Source: Linepithema humile (taxonomy: Eukaryota > Arthropoda > Insecta > Hymenoptera > Formicidae). From it: a DNA stretch of 64,000 bases. Positions 1 to 14,424 of the stretch are shown in pieces (the first letter of the stretch is position 1; every line of letters begins with the position of its first letter). The notes under the pieces are model-generated. The model ran no database searches. It saw only the letters and a program-made list of their open reading frames with translations, and was not told where the DNA came from. Position numbers and translations under genes: made by a program. Location: NCBI RefSeq assembly GCF_040581485.1, contig NC_090131.1, positions 2,170,001 through 2,234,000 on the forward strand. Reading direction: 5' to 3'.

Positions 1-880
1 TTTAATTAGCAATCTTGTTTCGAAAAAAGAATAATCATTCTATTAAATTAAATAAGATCGGTTTGCGTGGAAGAAACGTTACCATCGCATGCAACGGAAC
101 TCCGTAACAAGAACAAAGAACTGACGGAAAAGAAATAAAGGCATAGAGAAATGAAGCTATTACCAAATAATTCGATTTCTCGGCGAACAAGAAGAAGCCT
201 CCGCCGCTGTTGCGGGGGGAGTTCGTAACTGAAATGGCTTCAGATATCAGAAAAATGTGATGGCGTTATTATGCTGTTAAAATCTCGATAATTAATATTT
301 TATCTTTAATACTAGACTGTATATTAAAAAAAAATTAATACAATCTCTCTAAAAAAAAATGATGATTTTTTCTATACAATATAAAACAATAGAGAAAACA
401 AAGCTATTTGTAATTCAAAGAAAATAACTTTTTAATATTGCTTTTTAACATTTACATTTGTTCACTTTTATCAAAATTAATTTCGAAATATTATTTTGCG
501 GCAAAAATAATTATACGGCGAAAAATTATCCACTAGATATAACATGCTTCATAATTTTTGTTCCAATATTATTAATATTTTGTAAATTCCAGTGAAATGA
601 GCTAACGTCGTTAATAACAGTAATATTCGTAATTTCGCAATTTTAATAAAGCATCGTAATAAATGAAGTAAATAAAGAACGTGTTTTGAACCATATTGTA
701 CATTTGAAATGCATATCTTTTTAAATAAATGAGAACTGATTTTAAAATCTGTATCGCTTGAGAAAGTTCGAGAATATAAAAAAAAAAAATGTGTCTAGAA
801 ATGAGAATGTCTCTGTGTGTAGAATCGAATAGAAAACCACTTTGCTCGAATCAAGAAGCAAAAGTAACACACGCCACAAT

Positions 881-926
881 GACACGAATATGACAACGAA
901 TATGACACGAATATGGCAACAGGTAT
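881..926. repeat. Short tandem repeat, unit near 12 bp
   Basis: Three to four copies of a unit reading roughly GACACGAATAT occur in a row with small changes. It lies in the presumed intron and has no coding meaning that I can see. Confidence 0.5.
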
Positions 927-3900
927 GACGCAGCGGCACGTAGCTCAGCATAGCTCAAGTCACGAACAGAAACAGAACGTGCGTCCTCAAAGTGCAACGC
1001 GATACGCTTTACGTCCTCGTAAATGCTCGTAACGTTATCGTGTTTATTGATACGCAATGTTTTACAATCTGCTCGGTGCTGTTCACGCACACTGACAAAG
1101 TCGCGGTGACACAAGACTGACAAGTTGACATTGCGGGAATTCTAAATTGTATCAAATTCAAATAAAACGGGAAAACAAATAATAACCCCCCTCGCTCCCT
1201 TCCGCCCCCGAATAAACTCGTCCCCCGCTCGAGAACTCTCGCGTTACCCCGAGACGCAGGTGCGCCCGCTGAAAGAATGATTTCTTCCACCGATGAGATG
1301 GATCGAGAGAGGGAAATCCCCGTCGATAAATTTCGCGAATCGTTCAATTTCGTCTGTTTATACGTGTCCTCCCACGTAAACGATTCGTGAGAAAGGCGAA
1401 TAATAGAAACGTCGAATAATGTTCGAATTTTTATCAAGTTTTCCAACGAGACACCTGGATTGCAGAAAAAAAATTGCCCCTTTAAACCATCGCTCGACAT
1501 CTTCGTCGAATCAAATTTTCCAAGTAAAAGAAGGAAGATTATTCTGAGATGTAAGACCGTCGATATGCAGTTTGACAATAAACAGTGCGATCGTTTCACG
1601 GCTGCCTGCATCTCGCGCTACGCCGCATCGGCGTCTAACGCGGCTTTCATCGCTGCACGCGGATGGCGGGAGTATGTGTCGGGCGAAGCGACGATACGCT
1701 TTCTCGTTGTGTAGCGCGACGACACATGTAGAGGTGAGTGTAAGACGTACTCCGGCATCTACCCGTCCGGCTCGACGACGGTCTGAATAGAGGAGGCAAT
1801 AATGTCGGCGTGCAGCGTCACGGCGTAAGCGTCAACGCGCCGTGGGAGACACGCGTGTGTGTTCAGTTCTGCGTGCCTCGCGTACGAACGCGATCCCACA
1901 AACGCACACGGCGTAAGATCGCGTGTGTGTGCGTGTACGCACACGGACGGGAGAGACCCGCCGACGCGACGTTACATATGCATGCGCGACGGGGAACTAC
2001 ATTAGGGCCGTTCCCTACGGGCGAGCTGCCGGTCCTGAATGCATTTTGTGATTCTCTACGAGTTTCCCGCGGAGCCATTGGGAGCATCGGGACGATGCCC
2101 GGGCTCGTTCCTTGTCCGCGGCACCTCGCAACAACGTGGACACAGCGCTCCTCGAGGGACAACACGCGCCGTGAAAAGGCACCCCAGGCGATTCCTGGGC
2201 GAATTCTGGGACGTAACAGCTGGACGGCTTAAGGCAGCTCGTTTCACGTCGCGAATAACATACGGGAATGAGTATTTGTCGGACTACGTGTGAGAAGCGT
2301 CGAAATCCGTTTGATAACGGGGATAAAAAAGCTCTTTTGTCAGCGAAGAAAAACGCGGGATTGTTGACAGTGTAATAGCCGGGAGAAATAAACGTATATA
2401 TTGTATCTTCCGATATTTTCCATCAGAGACGCGCGTAGGGGAGAGACTCGAGACAACCGGGATCTTTATCGAGAGGACGGAAAATTCAAGAAAATTCCGG
2501 AAACTTTAGTTTTATTGATCTTGTCACGTGTTAGCCGAAAAGTTTCGGTTGAATAGTAAATGCTCTTGAATAGTAAACAGTTTAACGATCGGATGAGTTG
2601 CCGTTGCGCAAGAGACAAGTTAATGCCCGATAGAAAATGTTCTTTATCTTCATTAGCCATGTGCAAACAAGATCGTTGCGCCGTGAGTAAACATCTAAGT
2701 CAACTGAAGCCTTATCCGCGCGCAGCTTTGCTATATTGTGCCAAAGATATCGCCAGGGGTGTGTTTCTCCCCTTTGTCGTCGCTCAGCGCCGCCTAGAAC
2801 AGATTCGCGCGATGCGAGAGACGGCAAGGAGGAGGAGGAACACAACCCTCGTGGAAGACTGATGTTTGCACACGTGTGTTTTCCTACGTCGAAGCCGCGC
2901 CCCCCGCGTTGAGGCCGCGGCGACTGGCTTTAAATAACGACGGCATGGAACGAAGCCCTTCTTCAAGTCTTTGTTTGCACAAACAAGTCGAAGAAATAAA
3001 TTAATGCGGCGTAAAACATGCTTATTCGTGTCAATACGGACCAAGCATTATTCTCTCTCATTCTGTGAATAATATTCGTTATAGATTTTCGATTAAATAA
3101 ATGAACAAATTATTACTTAATAATGTTGCAACAAATAAGTGATGCAATGAATAAAACGGCAAAATTGAAAAATTCCAAAGTCTATCCAAATATTTTATCC
3201 GAGATATTCCGAGGTTAATGAAAAGTAATCAATGAAAATTGATGGAGCATAATTATTTCATTTTAAATTTAAATTGCGTTATATATGATATGAATTACTT
3301 TCATATTTATTCCTTTAAATAAAAACCTCGCTTTTCAGATTGAAAGTAATTGCTATCGACACACGATAGAGAAATCTTTTCCAACCGCGTTTCCGGATCT
3401 TTTTCAACTTTCTGAAATGTCACTTTCCTCCCTAACTTTGGTACCGTCTAAACAAATGCCAGGTGAGATCGCGCGAAAATGCAGTATCTACCGGCTTTAA
3501 CACGACTCTCGAAAAAGATCGGCGTCGATCGGGCACGTCGGCGTAACGGACCATTGCTGGAAAGCCCGGCGCAGCATCCTAGATAAGCGAGAGTTATAGA
3601 CGCACGTAGACGGGCGCGCACACCTGGCGGTGATAAGACCCCCTCGATATCGGTACTCCATCGGTGTCGTGGATTAGAAAAGCTACCTATTTCGAGTAAC
3701 GTCGAAACAGCAGTACGCACGGCCCCATCTGCGATTGGTATCAACGCCATGTATATATATCAGAGATATCGGAAATTTTCCGGCAGTATCTTGTATCGCT
3801 GCCTTATTTCACAGCACACCCATGAGAATCGATCCAATTATCACGAACGCGGAGATATCACGATAGATAATAAAGACGGTTCGCGCACGGCGCTCGAAAC

Positions 3901-6900
3901 AATGCATTATTGCGTAGCTTAACAAAACAGAGTAAAGCAAAATTGTTGTTGTGCTTCTTATTGCAAATACAATACTGCAAATAATAGAAGATACTGTTTC
4001 AACAAGAAAGAGTTCAATATTATTTAACCTCTATGTTTTATTTTTCTTATTCAAATCCTATTAAATTATCCACCGCCTCCAATCACTCACGAGTTAATTC
4101 GCGAAGAATCGTACGTTCACACGCACAAGTATAATTAGCTATTCCCCTTTGCATTCCCCCTCGGCTTGGTACCGCGTTATACATCACGACACCAGCTTCG
4201 CAAGTTGCAGATTGCAAGTCACACTAGCTTTCAGACTGCTTCCTGTTCCGCGGAAAACGTTTCCATCGATACACACGCTTCTAACTTCCCTCCTTCATCC
4301 CTTCTATCTTCGTTTCGTGCTCTATTTCACCTCTGCGAGCTCAACCCCGACTCACTTTCGCAAAATAAACGACCGCAACGATACGCGCTAGTTTATATTT
4401 TATAATCCCCAGAAAAGTTTTCAGTAAAATATTTACGGAAATTTATTCAAATAACTTTCGCCTTATTGCGGCTTCTTGTCTCAAATCCTCGTTTTCCCGA
4501 AAAGCAATTTGACACGCGGAATTACAGAAGTGTCCTAAGCATCCCTGGAATAAGGAGAATAAATATCCCTCGAAGGCGCGCGATATCGTTTTGAGACATC
4601 TTTGCGGTGAAGAAGCCCCAAACAAAAAAGCCGTCGCGCTCTAATTCCCGCTTAATAAGCGGTGACGAGAGTCCTCGCCAAGATAGCCGGCCGCGTCTTT
4701 CATCTTTCGCTCGTCTTACAGCAAATATCGCGGTGCGAAATATTAACGCGACGCCTTTGTGCTGTTTACGCGAGATCAAAAGAATTTCCGGCCGCGAAAT
4801 TCACATCAGCTTTCACGCAGCAAAGTGCACCTTTTCTCGAGAATGCGCGCGTATGGAAAGATTAAAAATTTCTGAATAAAAGATGCAATAAAAGATGCAA
4901 GGTTAGTGACTGATTACATTTACAATCTCGCGATCCGCGAGCCGATTGAGAATAAAATTAACCGCTTTCCAGCATGAACACCAGCAAAAGAATTAGTATA
5001 ATAAGTTGAAATACGTCCTGAAATGAGGTTTGTTAATTAATGTTCGATTCACTCGCTATTCGCATTCATCCGTCATTACAACTCGCTACATTGCAGTGGT
5101 TCTTTCATGTAATTTCTATGTCTCGTCGCTCGAAATTGGAATATTCAAACGAGAAACGCAATGGACGTATTTACAAGGTAAATTTCTCTCGCTTTAACGA
5201 TATTTTCGCAAAGGACATCGCTCAATAAACACATTAGTCAGAAGCGACTAACTTTGTTGCACGGTCGACAATTTTTGCACAAAGTTTAGCAATCGCGCGA
5301 GTATTAAACTTTTTCCAGCCAGCAGATCGAATTAGATTTTTGGAGAAACGAGGCGGCATTGTTGAGAGATGAAGCATGCTAAAGTTTTCATAGAACGGTG
5401 ACAGCGCCGCATGCGCTTGTGCCATGACTTTTTCATGAGGTCCGTCTATATAATCCCGTAAAATCGCGCGAATCGGGAGACGTTATACATATACGTGTAC
5501 GTATACGTGTGTGTATACGCGACACAAATACGATGTTGCAAAGCGAACTTATTTGCCACTACATTTCCCCGCAATTGCAAAGAAGATTACGCGGCAAATG
5601 AATTCGTCGCGCGCGTGGGAGATAACTGCGCAATGCATGCTTAACGATATTTATACAAAGTTGAGGCGTCGCGATTGCGAAACTTCGCCGGCGAAATGTT
5701 CACGTTCGGACTGTATACTTTCCAGAGAAACAGAGAGTCGGGGGAGGAAGGGGGTGAGAAGGGTTTCGTCATTCTCGTCCATCGACGATCGCACCCGTAG
5801 CTTTTGCCGCGTCACTGTATTCGCGCGGCGTCATGTGACAGCGACGGTGCAAGAAAGACGTCTGTCGACTTCAGTTTTATCAGTTGAAATCCGCCGGGCG
5901 GCTTAAAAAGTTTTGATACTACTGGCGCAGTGACTCCCGGGAGAGCTGTCTCCCGGGAAAAGCGCTGATCGTGTGCAAGTCGCAGTCGCCCCTTACTCTC
6001 CGTTCCTTCTGTCTCTCCGCTCCGGTTTTCTTCGTGAACGCGAAAGAATCTTCTCTCTCCGCGCGACAAACATAAATACAATAACAACTTCGTGCCGCCC
6101 GCGTCATGCGCATCTTGCACCTTCTTACTCGCTGCTCTAACGCCAGCGTAGCTTTCCCTCAGAGGGCAAACTTCCGCGCGCTTCTGTCAGCAACTATTTA
6201 CCCGCGAGCTCGCCGACGTGCGTATACGATTATTGTAGCAATGTTGTATATTACACATTTTGCGAGGAGTAAAAAGTTAAAAATTCCCTACCTTTCAACA
6301 AATATAAATTTAATCGGTAGAGATGTAAATTTTCTAATTTTAATTTGGGAAATAAAATTGAAAATCATATGTTAATAATAAAAGTAAAGTTAATTATTAA
6401 CGAAATACTCTGAATTTAAATATGCACGAAAGAAGTCTTGCTCGTTATCCAATTCGAAAGATCGATAAAATGTAAATCAGATTACAGCAATCGGCTTACC
6501 CAACAGCTTGGCGTTATTTACGCCCGTGCAACGGTGTGACAAATATAACAATGTCATTGAACTAAATTAAAAGTAAATATCGTTAAAAATATCGAATTAT
6601 TTGACAAATATAACGAAAATAAATCAAATTCACCAGCTCTGCGATTGAAATTTCACAAGCGTTAGAATAAAAATTATTTTTACCTCGTTTTTCCCGATGG
6701 AAAAGTGATTTAAAATGATGGAACTTTTGACAGTATCATTTAATTAGACTTTATAATTTTCACGGATGATAAGAAATCCGTTTCAGCGTGGATCGACATA
6801 TTCCAGCGCAACCAGTTTTAATCTCGATTACCGATATCTAATTTTAGTTCCCATTTTCTTTCTAATCTTGATTTTATAAGACACTCGTTTACTATGTGTA

Positions 6901-7349
6901 AATAAAAGAACTTTAGTTTGATTCCTCTCATATTTCCCTTTTCATTTCCTTTATATCGCGCTTCGCTTTTATTGCAATTTTCATGTCATTCATTCTTTTT
7001 TATCTTTGACCATAAAAAAACAAGTCGGGTATATTGTGAAATTTTATTTCTTCTGCATATTAAACACAACCAAAAAGATAACGGTCGAAAATGTATCCTT
7101 GATAAAATAAATTTCGATCTGGCTTGCTATTCGTCAAAAAGACCGCCAGGTCCCCAAATAAAAGAGCATCTCAATATTTTTGTGCAATTTATATTTTTTT
7201 TTAGAATCGCACAACTGCTGGCGCTGACAATAATTTCGATCGCTGACCCGTTTTCGTGGGGAAATTTAAATGACGACTCGCGCGGAGGGTCGGACTAAAC
7301 GAGAAACGTTAATTCCCCTCGTGACAAATTCCCGACGAAGCCTTCGCAG

Positions 7350-7374
7350 CGACGCGACGCGACGCGACGCGACG
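7350..7374. repeat. Pentanucleotide microsatellite (GACGC)n
   Basis: The sequence repeats the five bases CGACG about five times without interruption, in a CpG-rich part of the presumed intron. Confidence 0.85.
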
Positions 7375-10300
7375 GTGGGGTGAATTCTCGCCGAGTTTCA
7401 TCGAATACGAATTGCTACCGCACCTATGAATTTTTTATGAAGCCTCGTCGGGGCGCTACGTCAACAAACAGCGACGCGCGAGAATGATTTTGCTCGGTGG
7501 GCAGCAGAGATTAATCGATCGATTTTTGCAGCAGACCGCGTCACCATGCTCTCTCTTTTTTTTTTTTTATAATGCATTCATCGCGCATAAGAATGTCACT
7601 TCTCGTATCGAATTGAGATGGCGAGAGCAATCTCTCTTTTTTTTTTTTTTTTTTTTTTATTAATCAAAACAGAATATGAATCTTGTCTCAGAGGGATTTT
7701 GCAATTCTCATCAAATCGGTTATTTACAAAATCTGGGTCGAGATATTCGTTAGCGCGACAAGTAGCTTATCGGTAGCCCGCGTAATCCGGCAGTTTACAG
7801 TACATCGTAATCACGTGGTTTATCGCTGGTTAGACTAATAGTAGAGTTTATCGGCAAACCAAGTAATCGTAGGATTTATCGATACGCACGTCGCGCCCGA
7901 CGGTTTATTGGTCCAAGAGTCGTTGCAGCATGCCACAAAGCTCGGAATATACTGCAATAGGGCGGATAGGAAAAAAGTAAAAGATTCGTAATTTATCGCA
8001 AAATGGCTTATACGCGTCCCATCGATTTTACATGATTATTGATGCTTCTTGCTATTAACCTCTTAAAGAAGGAAAATTCGTTGCTGATTTCCGCTCAGGA
8101 ACAACACACGTGAATCACAATACAATTCTTCGCGAACGGAAGAAACGAGAATGCAGGTCGAGCGTGCGGGCGAATCGAGATGCCACTTTCGGGAACCGTC
8201 CGACAATAAATGGTCACACGCGTGTTGAACGGTTAATTCACGGGGACCGGTCAAGAGGAGGCAGGAACACCGGCGGTGGCCATATAGGTAATGTAGCGAT
8301 CTCTTCATTTCCGGCTGCCAGGTCTGCCCCGATTTAATGCATTTCATCCAATTTCCGCCACTGCCGTCAAGAATCCAATCGTTCCCGGCATTCCGTCCGA
8401 CTAGTGACCCAGATATCGTTGCTTTTCCGCGCATCAACGATGTACAAGTCACGTCCGAATCGTATCGTACGCGGAGAGACGGAAACGAATGGACGAACAA
8501 ACGAACGCGAAAATCGCGCACAAAGCGTGTGGATAAGCGAAAGATTGAAAAAAGGCAGATTTTTCAATTTTACTTTCATCAGTTGCGTAATAGTTTTGCA
8601 TACAACTGGTTATGGCATTCGTTTCGCGGTCGACGTACGCCGGCGTCGGGGGGGAAAAAAAAACTTGAGCCATTAACGGCATGTTCGCGGCTCGCGGAAA
8701 AGAGAACTTCTGCAGCTCTTCGATTTTCCACGTCTCGATTATCCCGCGGGCTAATAACTGGGTCACTGAAATTTATACCGCGAAGTGCCCGCCATTAGAT
8801 CCAACTCTCCGACTCGCCATTATTTTTAATGCGAAATCTTTCACTTCGCGGAACAAAAGTTCCCGCGACGAAAATGAGACGCGTCGGCGACCGCGTCGCA
8901 TGATTTTTCGCTTGCGTTTCGTCCGCTTATACACATACCCACGTGACCCACAAACAAACCGATCGCTTGGGTATTCAATTTGCCGAGCGGACAATTCCCG
9001 TCCAATTCTGCGGACAATTTCGACGTACCAACATGGAGGCTGATCGACTTCGTCGTCCCTATTCTCCCTATTCGCTTTGCTTCTATCTGTTTTTCTTTAT
9101 TGACAATCGCGAGATTGCGAACGGTTTAATATCGAGCAATTAATATGCCGGATAACAATACGCAAATTGCATGCGGAATTCGAAAGTTAATAGCCAACGA
9201 ATATATCGGGCAAAAATACCTTTCGGCAATAAATGGCATTTGTGATTGCTGGAAAATTGCACATGTTATAATTAATTAGAACACGTGTTGATTGTAAAGT
9301 TCGGTCCGTTTGTTGAAATGAGACAAACGAGCGAGTTCTCGCTTCGTTTAGCAGGGTACAAAGGCAAATTTAAGACCCCATAACTACCGCAGACCCGAGA
9401 AATAACGTCGAAGGAGATAAACATTCGCGGAGCTAGTTTGTATAACGTATCGCCCCGAGAGTCGTAAAAGCGTGCGAGATATATCCAGCGAGAATAGCCG
9501 TGTGTTTCCAGGTTTATATGGACGCGTATGGCAGCGGAAAGATGTTAAGGTGAGAGACGATGGCTGGTACTCTGAAGTCGAATTTACACGGTTCCTTTTT
9601 CATATCCGTTTACTAGACGCGAGCCCGTACAAAATAAAAAAAAAAGAAAGAGAAAATTGTGCGCATATTCTTGCTGCAGAAAAATATCCATCCACGTTGC
9701 ACGTAAAATAATGCGTTATTATTATACTATAGATTAATACGAGATATTTTTAAAAATTTCTTGTAAAAAATTGTGCGCGCACTGAGCTACGCTGGATGAT
9801 TTATCAATAACGGTGCAATATGTTGCTTTACATACTATTTTATGCATTAGCTTCGAATGATTTCCGGGATGACGATCAAAGACCTGCTTGTGTTTCGCCT
9901 TAAATCCACGACGGCACGTTGCCGAAGTCGCAGCGAGTTCGACGACATTCGCCTTCGTGCGTTTCATCTCGCCGATATCAGAAATCCGATTACTCTCGGC
10001 GACGTTCTCCGAGAACGTATCTCCTCGAATCTTCCCGATATTCACGTCTTTCTACGTAGGTGACATTTCACTACCCTCGCCCGAGTTTTCTTAATAGGAC
10101 ACGCCGAGATTCGCACGCGAAATCTGAACGAGAGCGATATTTGCGTCGAAATTTTGCCTGATTATGCATCCAATGTGTTGCTAATCTCATTAAATGCGAC
10201 GTATGCATTGATATACGCTGAATTATTATCTGTGCATTTTCAAGTTTCAGGTACGAAATCGATGATAAATTATGCGTTAATAGGTGTTTATGCAGACAGA

Positions 10301-13300
10301 AATGTAATTTTAACTTGCAAAATACCAGGCACATGCGCAAACAAGTTCGTCCAAATGGAAATATGTTTCTTTAGATCGCAGCCGCGTTCCAAAGTACGAA
10401 GAGACTTTGCAGTTTTTCACTTCGCGTCTTGCACTTTGTCCTCATAATTCCGCTCTGCGTTTGCAAATGCAAGATGGAATGTGCAAACTGAAAAGGAAGA
10501 GTAAACGGAACTCTTCAACGAATCTCAACGAAACTTTTCTCCTACTGTAATTCCAACTTTACAAAACGTCAAGCGCTATCCGTCTCGCGCCAAGATTTTC
10601 TGGATTTTCCTCGCGTTCTGCGGTGTAAAGTTAGTAATAGTGCTCGGCTATTCGAAATTCGATAGATACATGAAGTTTATTTCTGTCAAAAATTGACAAC
10701 ATTTCACAACATCAAAGTCTAATAAAAATGAAAAGTTTAGAAATTAAAAAGAAAATTTTTAGCGCACGTAAAATTCATCGAAATCAAATAAACCTTTGTC
10801 TTCCATTTCTGCTCGAAAAAATCTAGTTACACTACTGTTTTAAAACGTCGACTTTCTCGCACGAAATGATGCGCTTATCGATACGACCGATTCCCGCCAC
10901 AGTTTTTTCCTTAATTACGGTGAAACTCGCAGTGAGAAGTCGAGCGCACGTCGGCGAGTTTGCGAATACTATCGCAGCGTAAACGCGGCTCTTCCTACTA
11001 ATTGAAGATTAGAAAGTCGCGAGACCCTGCTATCCTTTCCATCGATGACGTTCGCAAATTTGCGCGCACACACGGTGACGCGGGGTAATGACAGACCATT
11101 TGGCTGTCTTAATGACATCCGATCGCATTTGGCGGAGCTTTATTACACGTTTGCCGCCCCTAACGATGTAATCATACGTCGCTTAATGATGAGTCATTAC
11201 CGGCGTTAGAGAGACGAAAGGGAGCGAAAGTAGTTGCCTGCCCGATACAAAATAACACGATCCCGTTTTCGTCACCCGTTTCGCGTAACGCGACGTTGCG
11301 GCCCCCTCATGCCAATATTGATTCGTAACGATCCGAAAATTTAATTGGCAATACCTGCGATTAGCGAGTTGCAGCCATCAATTAAGTCGAGTTTAGGATT
11401 GATTACGTACGTCACTAATTAATCTATCAATTGCGGGGGAAGTTCTACATCAGCAAGTTCCATAACTATGTTGAAAATCGTGAGAGTGGTTAACGATGTT
11501 GCATCGCTGTAACGCGGCGGCGGTGGCGACTGTGACGTCGGATCGTGTTGAGTTGCGACGACATTGCTTATAAAATATTATTACCCGGTTATTAATCTAT
11601 ACTCTCAGCTATTTATCGTTCATTTACTACAAACTTTTACGTGCTCATCATCTCGTCGATTTATTCCCTCCGTAAAACGCGCTCGCGCTTTTCGCGCAGT
11701 AACACAATAACGCGCCACTGCGCTCACTATTAACATCGCGTAGCTACGTGTAACGCGCAATAATTGATTTAGCAATTCCAATCGCCCGCCGAAAAAAGAA
11801 TTTCATCGACCGAACGGCCGCCGGCGAGGAAAGGGAAGCGACGTCAAAAAGGAGCTGCGACGCGAAGCGATTTACGAGGTTATACGAGAGATGATTAAAA
11901 AACAATTATCGAGCCGGCGACACTCGTTTTGCGTGCAAAGCCATGCCGATTTATCTCGCGACAAATCGCGCGTGACGAGACAACGCCGAGAGAGTCGTGA
12001 TCGATAGAGGGAAAGAGAGATGGACGTGAAAGGGATAAAGAAGGCGGACCGACGGCTCTCCCATGCGCATGTTATAGCGCGAAGTGACCGGACGAAGCGC
12101 GAAATGAACTTTCGGAAAATCGAGGGATAGTCGGCGGGAAGGTTGATGCGCAGGGCTGGCAAAGGAGGAATATGCCGGTCCAGCAATTTCCCGATGTAAT
12201 AACAGGCTCTTGTTCGTGCAAAACGCCCGAGACCCGAGATATTGCTTTATTCAGCGCCGCACGTTGCGAAGAGAGCTTTGTTGTTCGCTCGCTTCTTCAC
12301 CTGCGATGCCAAAGAGCGTCGGAGGTATATATTCTACTTAACCCTGAGATAATAGGCGAGAACGGGCGAAAACTAACGGGCGGTGATATCCGATATATAC
12401 TGGATATCGAATCCGCGGATGCTGTGTATCAGTTTTCTGCGGGCTATTGAAAACGTATGATTCGAACGATGCGCGAAGTACAAATTTTTTTTTTTTTTTG
12501 GAAGGGAAAAGCCATTATTGGAATCCGCAAATATCGTAAAATCGGTAAAGTAAATATCTTTGAAGTCTCAAATAAAGGAAAATCCCCACGGCGCACGCAT
12601 GGTATGTTATTCATGCAATGCAACACAAATATAATAAAGGAAAAACATGATTCTATTCTGTATAGAGTGAACTTTTATGTAATATCATTAAATTTTTATA
12701 CAATATTAAATACGGGAGCGTATTTCGACATTCTGCAGCTAAATTAGCGCGAGATTGCAAGCCCAATTGTCCCGCTCGCGTGAGTCCTCCTCGAAAGAAA
12801 TGCGAGCGTCTGCCTTTATCGCGTGATGCCACCGCGGAAAGCAATAAGGCGACGCGGAAATGAAGATATCGGGTATAATAAAAGCAGCCGCGGGGGAGAA
12901 AAGGAAAGCGCAGCTCGTTATTTAATAAGGTCGGCGAAAATGAGAATCTGATTGTCCACCCGGGGAGCGCGTAATTGCAGCCGATAAAAAATGCAGCGAA
13001 GCTCGGAAGCTCCCGGCGATATCAAAGACCGCCCCTTCTTTCTTTCCCCGCACGTGTGCAACGTAATGTCCGCGATATATCGCCCGCTCAACTTCACTGT
13101 TTGCATACCGTACACACGAATTACGCCTCTGCGTCGCAACGCGGACGTCTAAGATATTGATATCACGGAACTGGGGCAGCGAGTTATTTAAAGTTGGGAC
13201 ATTTAAAGCCGGAAAACTTCGAATATATTAAGTTAAATTAAATTACAGAGCTGTTTTCTCGCGGAGCGCGGAATACCTGTACCTGATGATATTTATTTAT

Positions 13301-13586
13301 TCATTTGTTGCAAGTTCTATTTGTGTGGAGCGAGATGTTTCGCGAAGTTGGCGCATTATTTATTTTATTTTCGTGATTCATAAACTATTGAAAGTTTTGA
13401 CCTTGTTTGTAATAGTTCTATCTTATTTTTACAAGAAATTTGAATATGTAGCACTCACCATTCGCAGTTGTAACCCGACATATACGCGCAGCATCCAACG
13501 TCTCAGCAAAATCAGTGTCTAATCTCGGCTGCCGCCGCATGCATCCTCGATCTTTGCTTCGAATCCATGTCCAAATTTGTTCACAT

Positions 13587-13608
13587 ATCACACACACACA
13601 CATACACA
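13587..13608. repeat. (CA)n microsatellite
   Basis: A run of alternating C and A with one interruption; simple sequence in the presumed intron. Confidence 0.8.
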
Positions 13609-13872
13609 CGCGTGCGAAAACGACTGAGACGACAACGAAAACATAACATCAGCTACTACACAACGCAACTGCTCGCACGACTGTTTTATGTTTTATCACT
13701 CCCGAACGCGAAGCTCTACATGCCAAAGTAAATAACGGTACTACGCGACGATTGTTACGTGATTTTTGACTCTCAAACGCGAAGTTTCGTACGACGAAGT
13801 AAACACCGGTACGCGATGACACGGTGAGACAATCGTGTAGCAACTTAACCTTGAATATGATACACATTGCGT

Positions 13873-14052
13873 ACTCTTAAGCGTTCAGACTCGCGAATGC
13901 GTATATTCTGATCAATTACGCGGCGTTAATTCGTTGAAATACGGAAAAGAATACGAACTCGACACACTCGTGCAACAGTAAATACGTAAATATGGCCGCC
14001 TCTGCAAGGTTACCAACGATGACTAATTGAAAAACTACCAACGGCGCGACTT
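13873..14052 (+). repeat. Direct segmental duplication, copy 1
   Basis: This 180-bp segment is repeated at 14232-14424 with few differences. Both copies start ACTCTTAAGCGTTCAGACTC and end in AAAAACTACCAAC followed by GCGC. Copy 2 has about a dozen extra bases in the middle. A short piece just before copy 1 (near 13843) recurs near 14049, so the duplication appears nested. No open frame is kept in common. Confidence 0.85.
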
Positions 14053-14231
14053 AACCTTGAATATAGTAAGCAAGATTAACTTTGCGAGAGATCAAACGAC
14101 GAAGACGAACGGCCAGAGGGCGTCTTACGTACACTTCCAGGAATCTCGGTTGTTGCGATTGCGTGATATTTTTCATCCGACGAATTTCAACGCAATCGCG
14201 TTCGTGGGTTACTCATTCTTGCACGTCGCGA

Positions 14232-14424
14232 ACTCTTAAGCGTTCAGACTCGCGAATGTCGTATATTTTGATCAATTACGCGGCGTAAATTCGCTGAAAT
14301 ACGGAAAAGAATACGAGCACGGCTCGACGATCGACACACTCACGCAACAGCAAGTACGTAAATATGGCCGCCCTTGCAAGGTTACCAACGATGACTAATT
14401 GAAAAACTACCAACTGCGCCACTT
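14232..14424 (+). repeat. Direct segmental duplication, copy 2
   Basis: Partner of 13873-14052 in the same orientation, offset by about 360 bp. It differs mainly by an insertion near 14317-14330 that contains GCACGGCTCGACGAT. Confidence 0.85.

Noticed and set aside
1009..2293. Several overlapping frames on both strands in a CpG-rich patch
   Set aside because: GC-rich sequence lowers stop-codon frequency; no motif, no splice-supported model, and frames compete on both strands.
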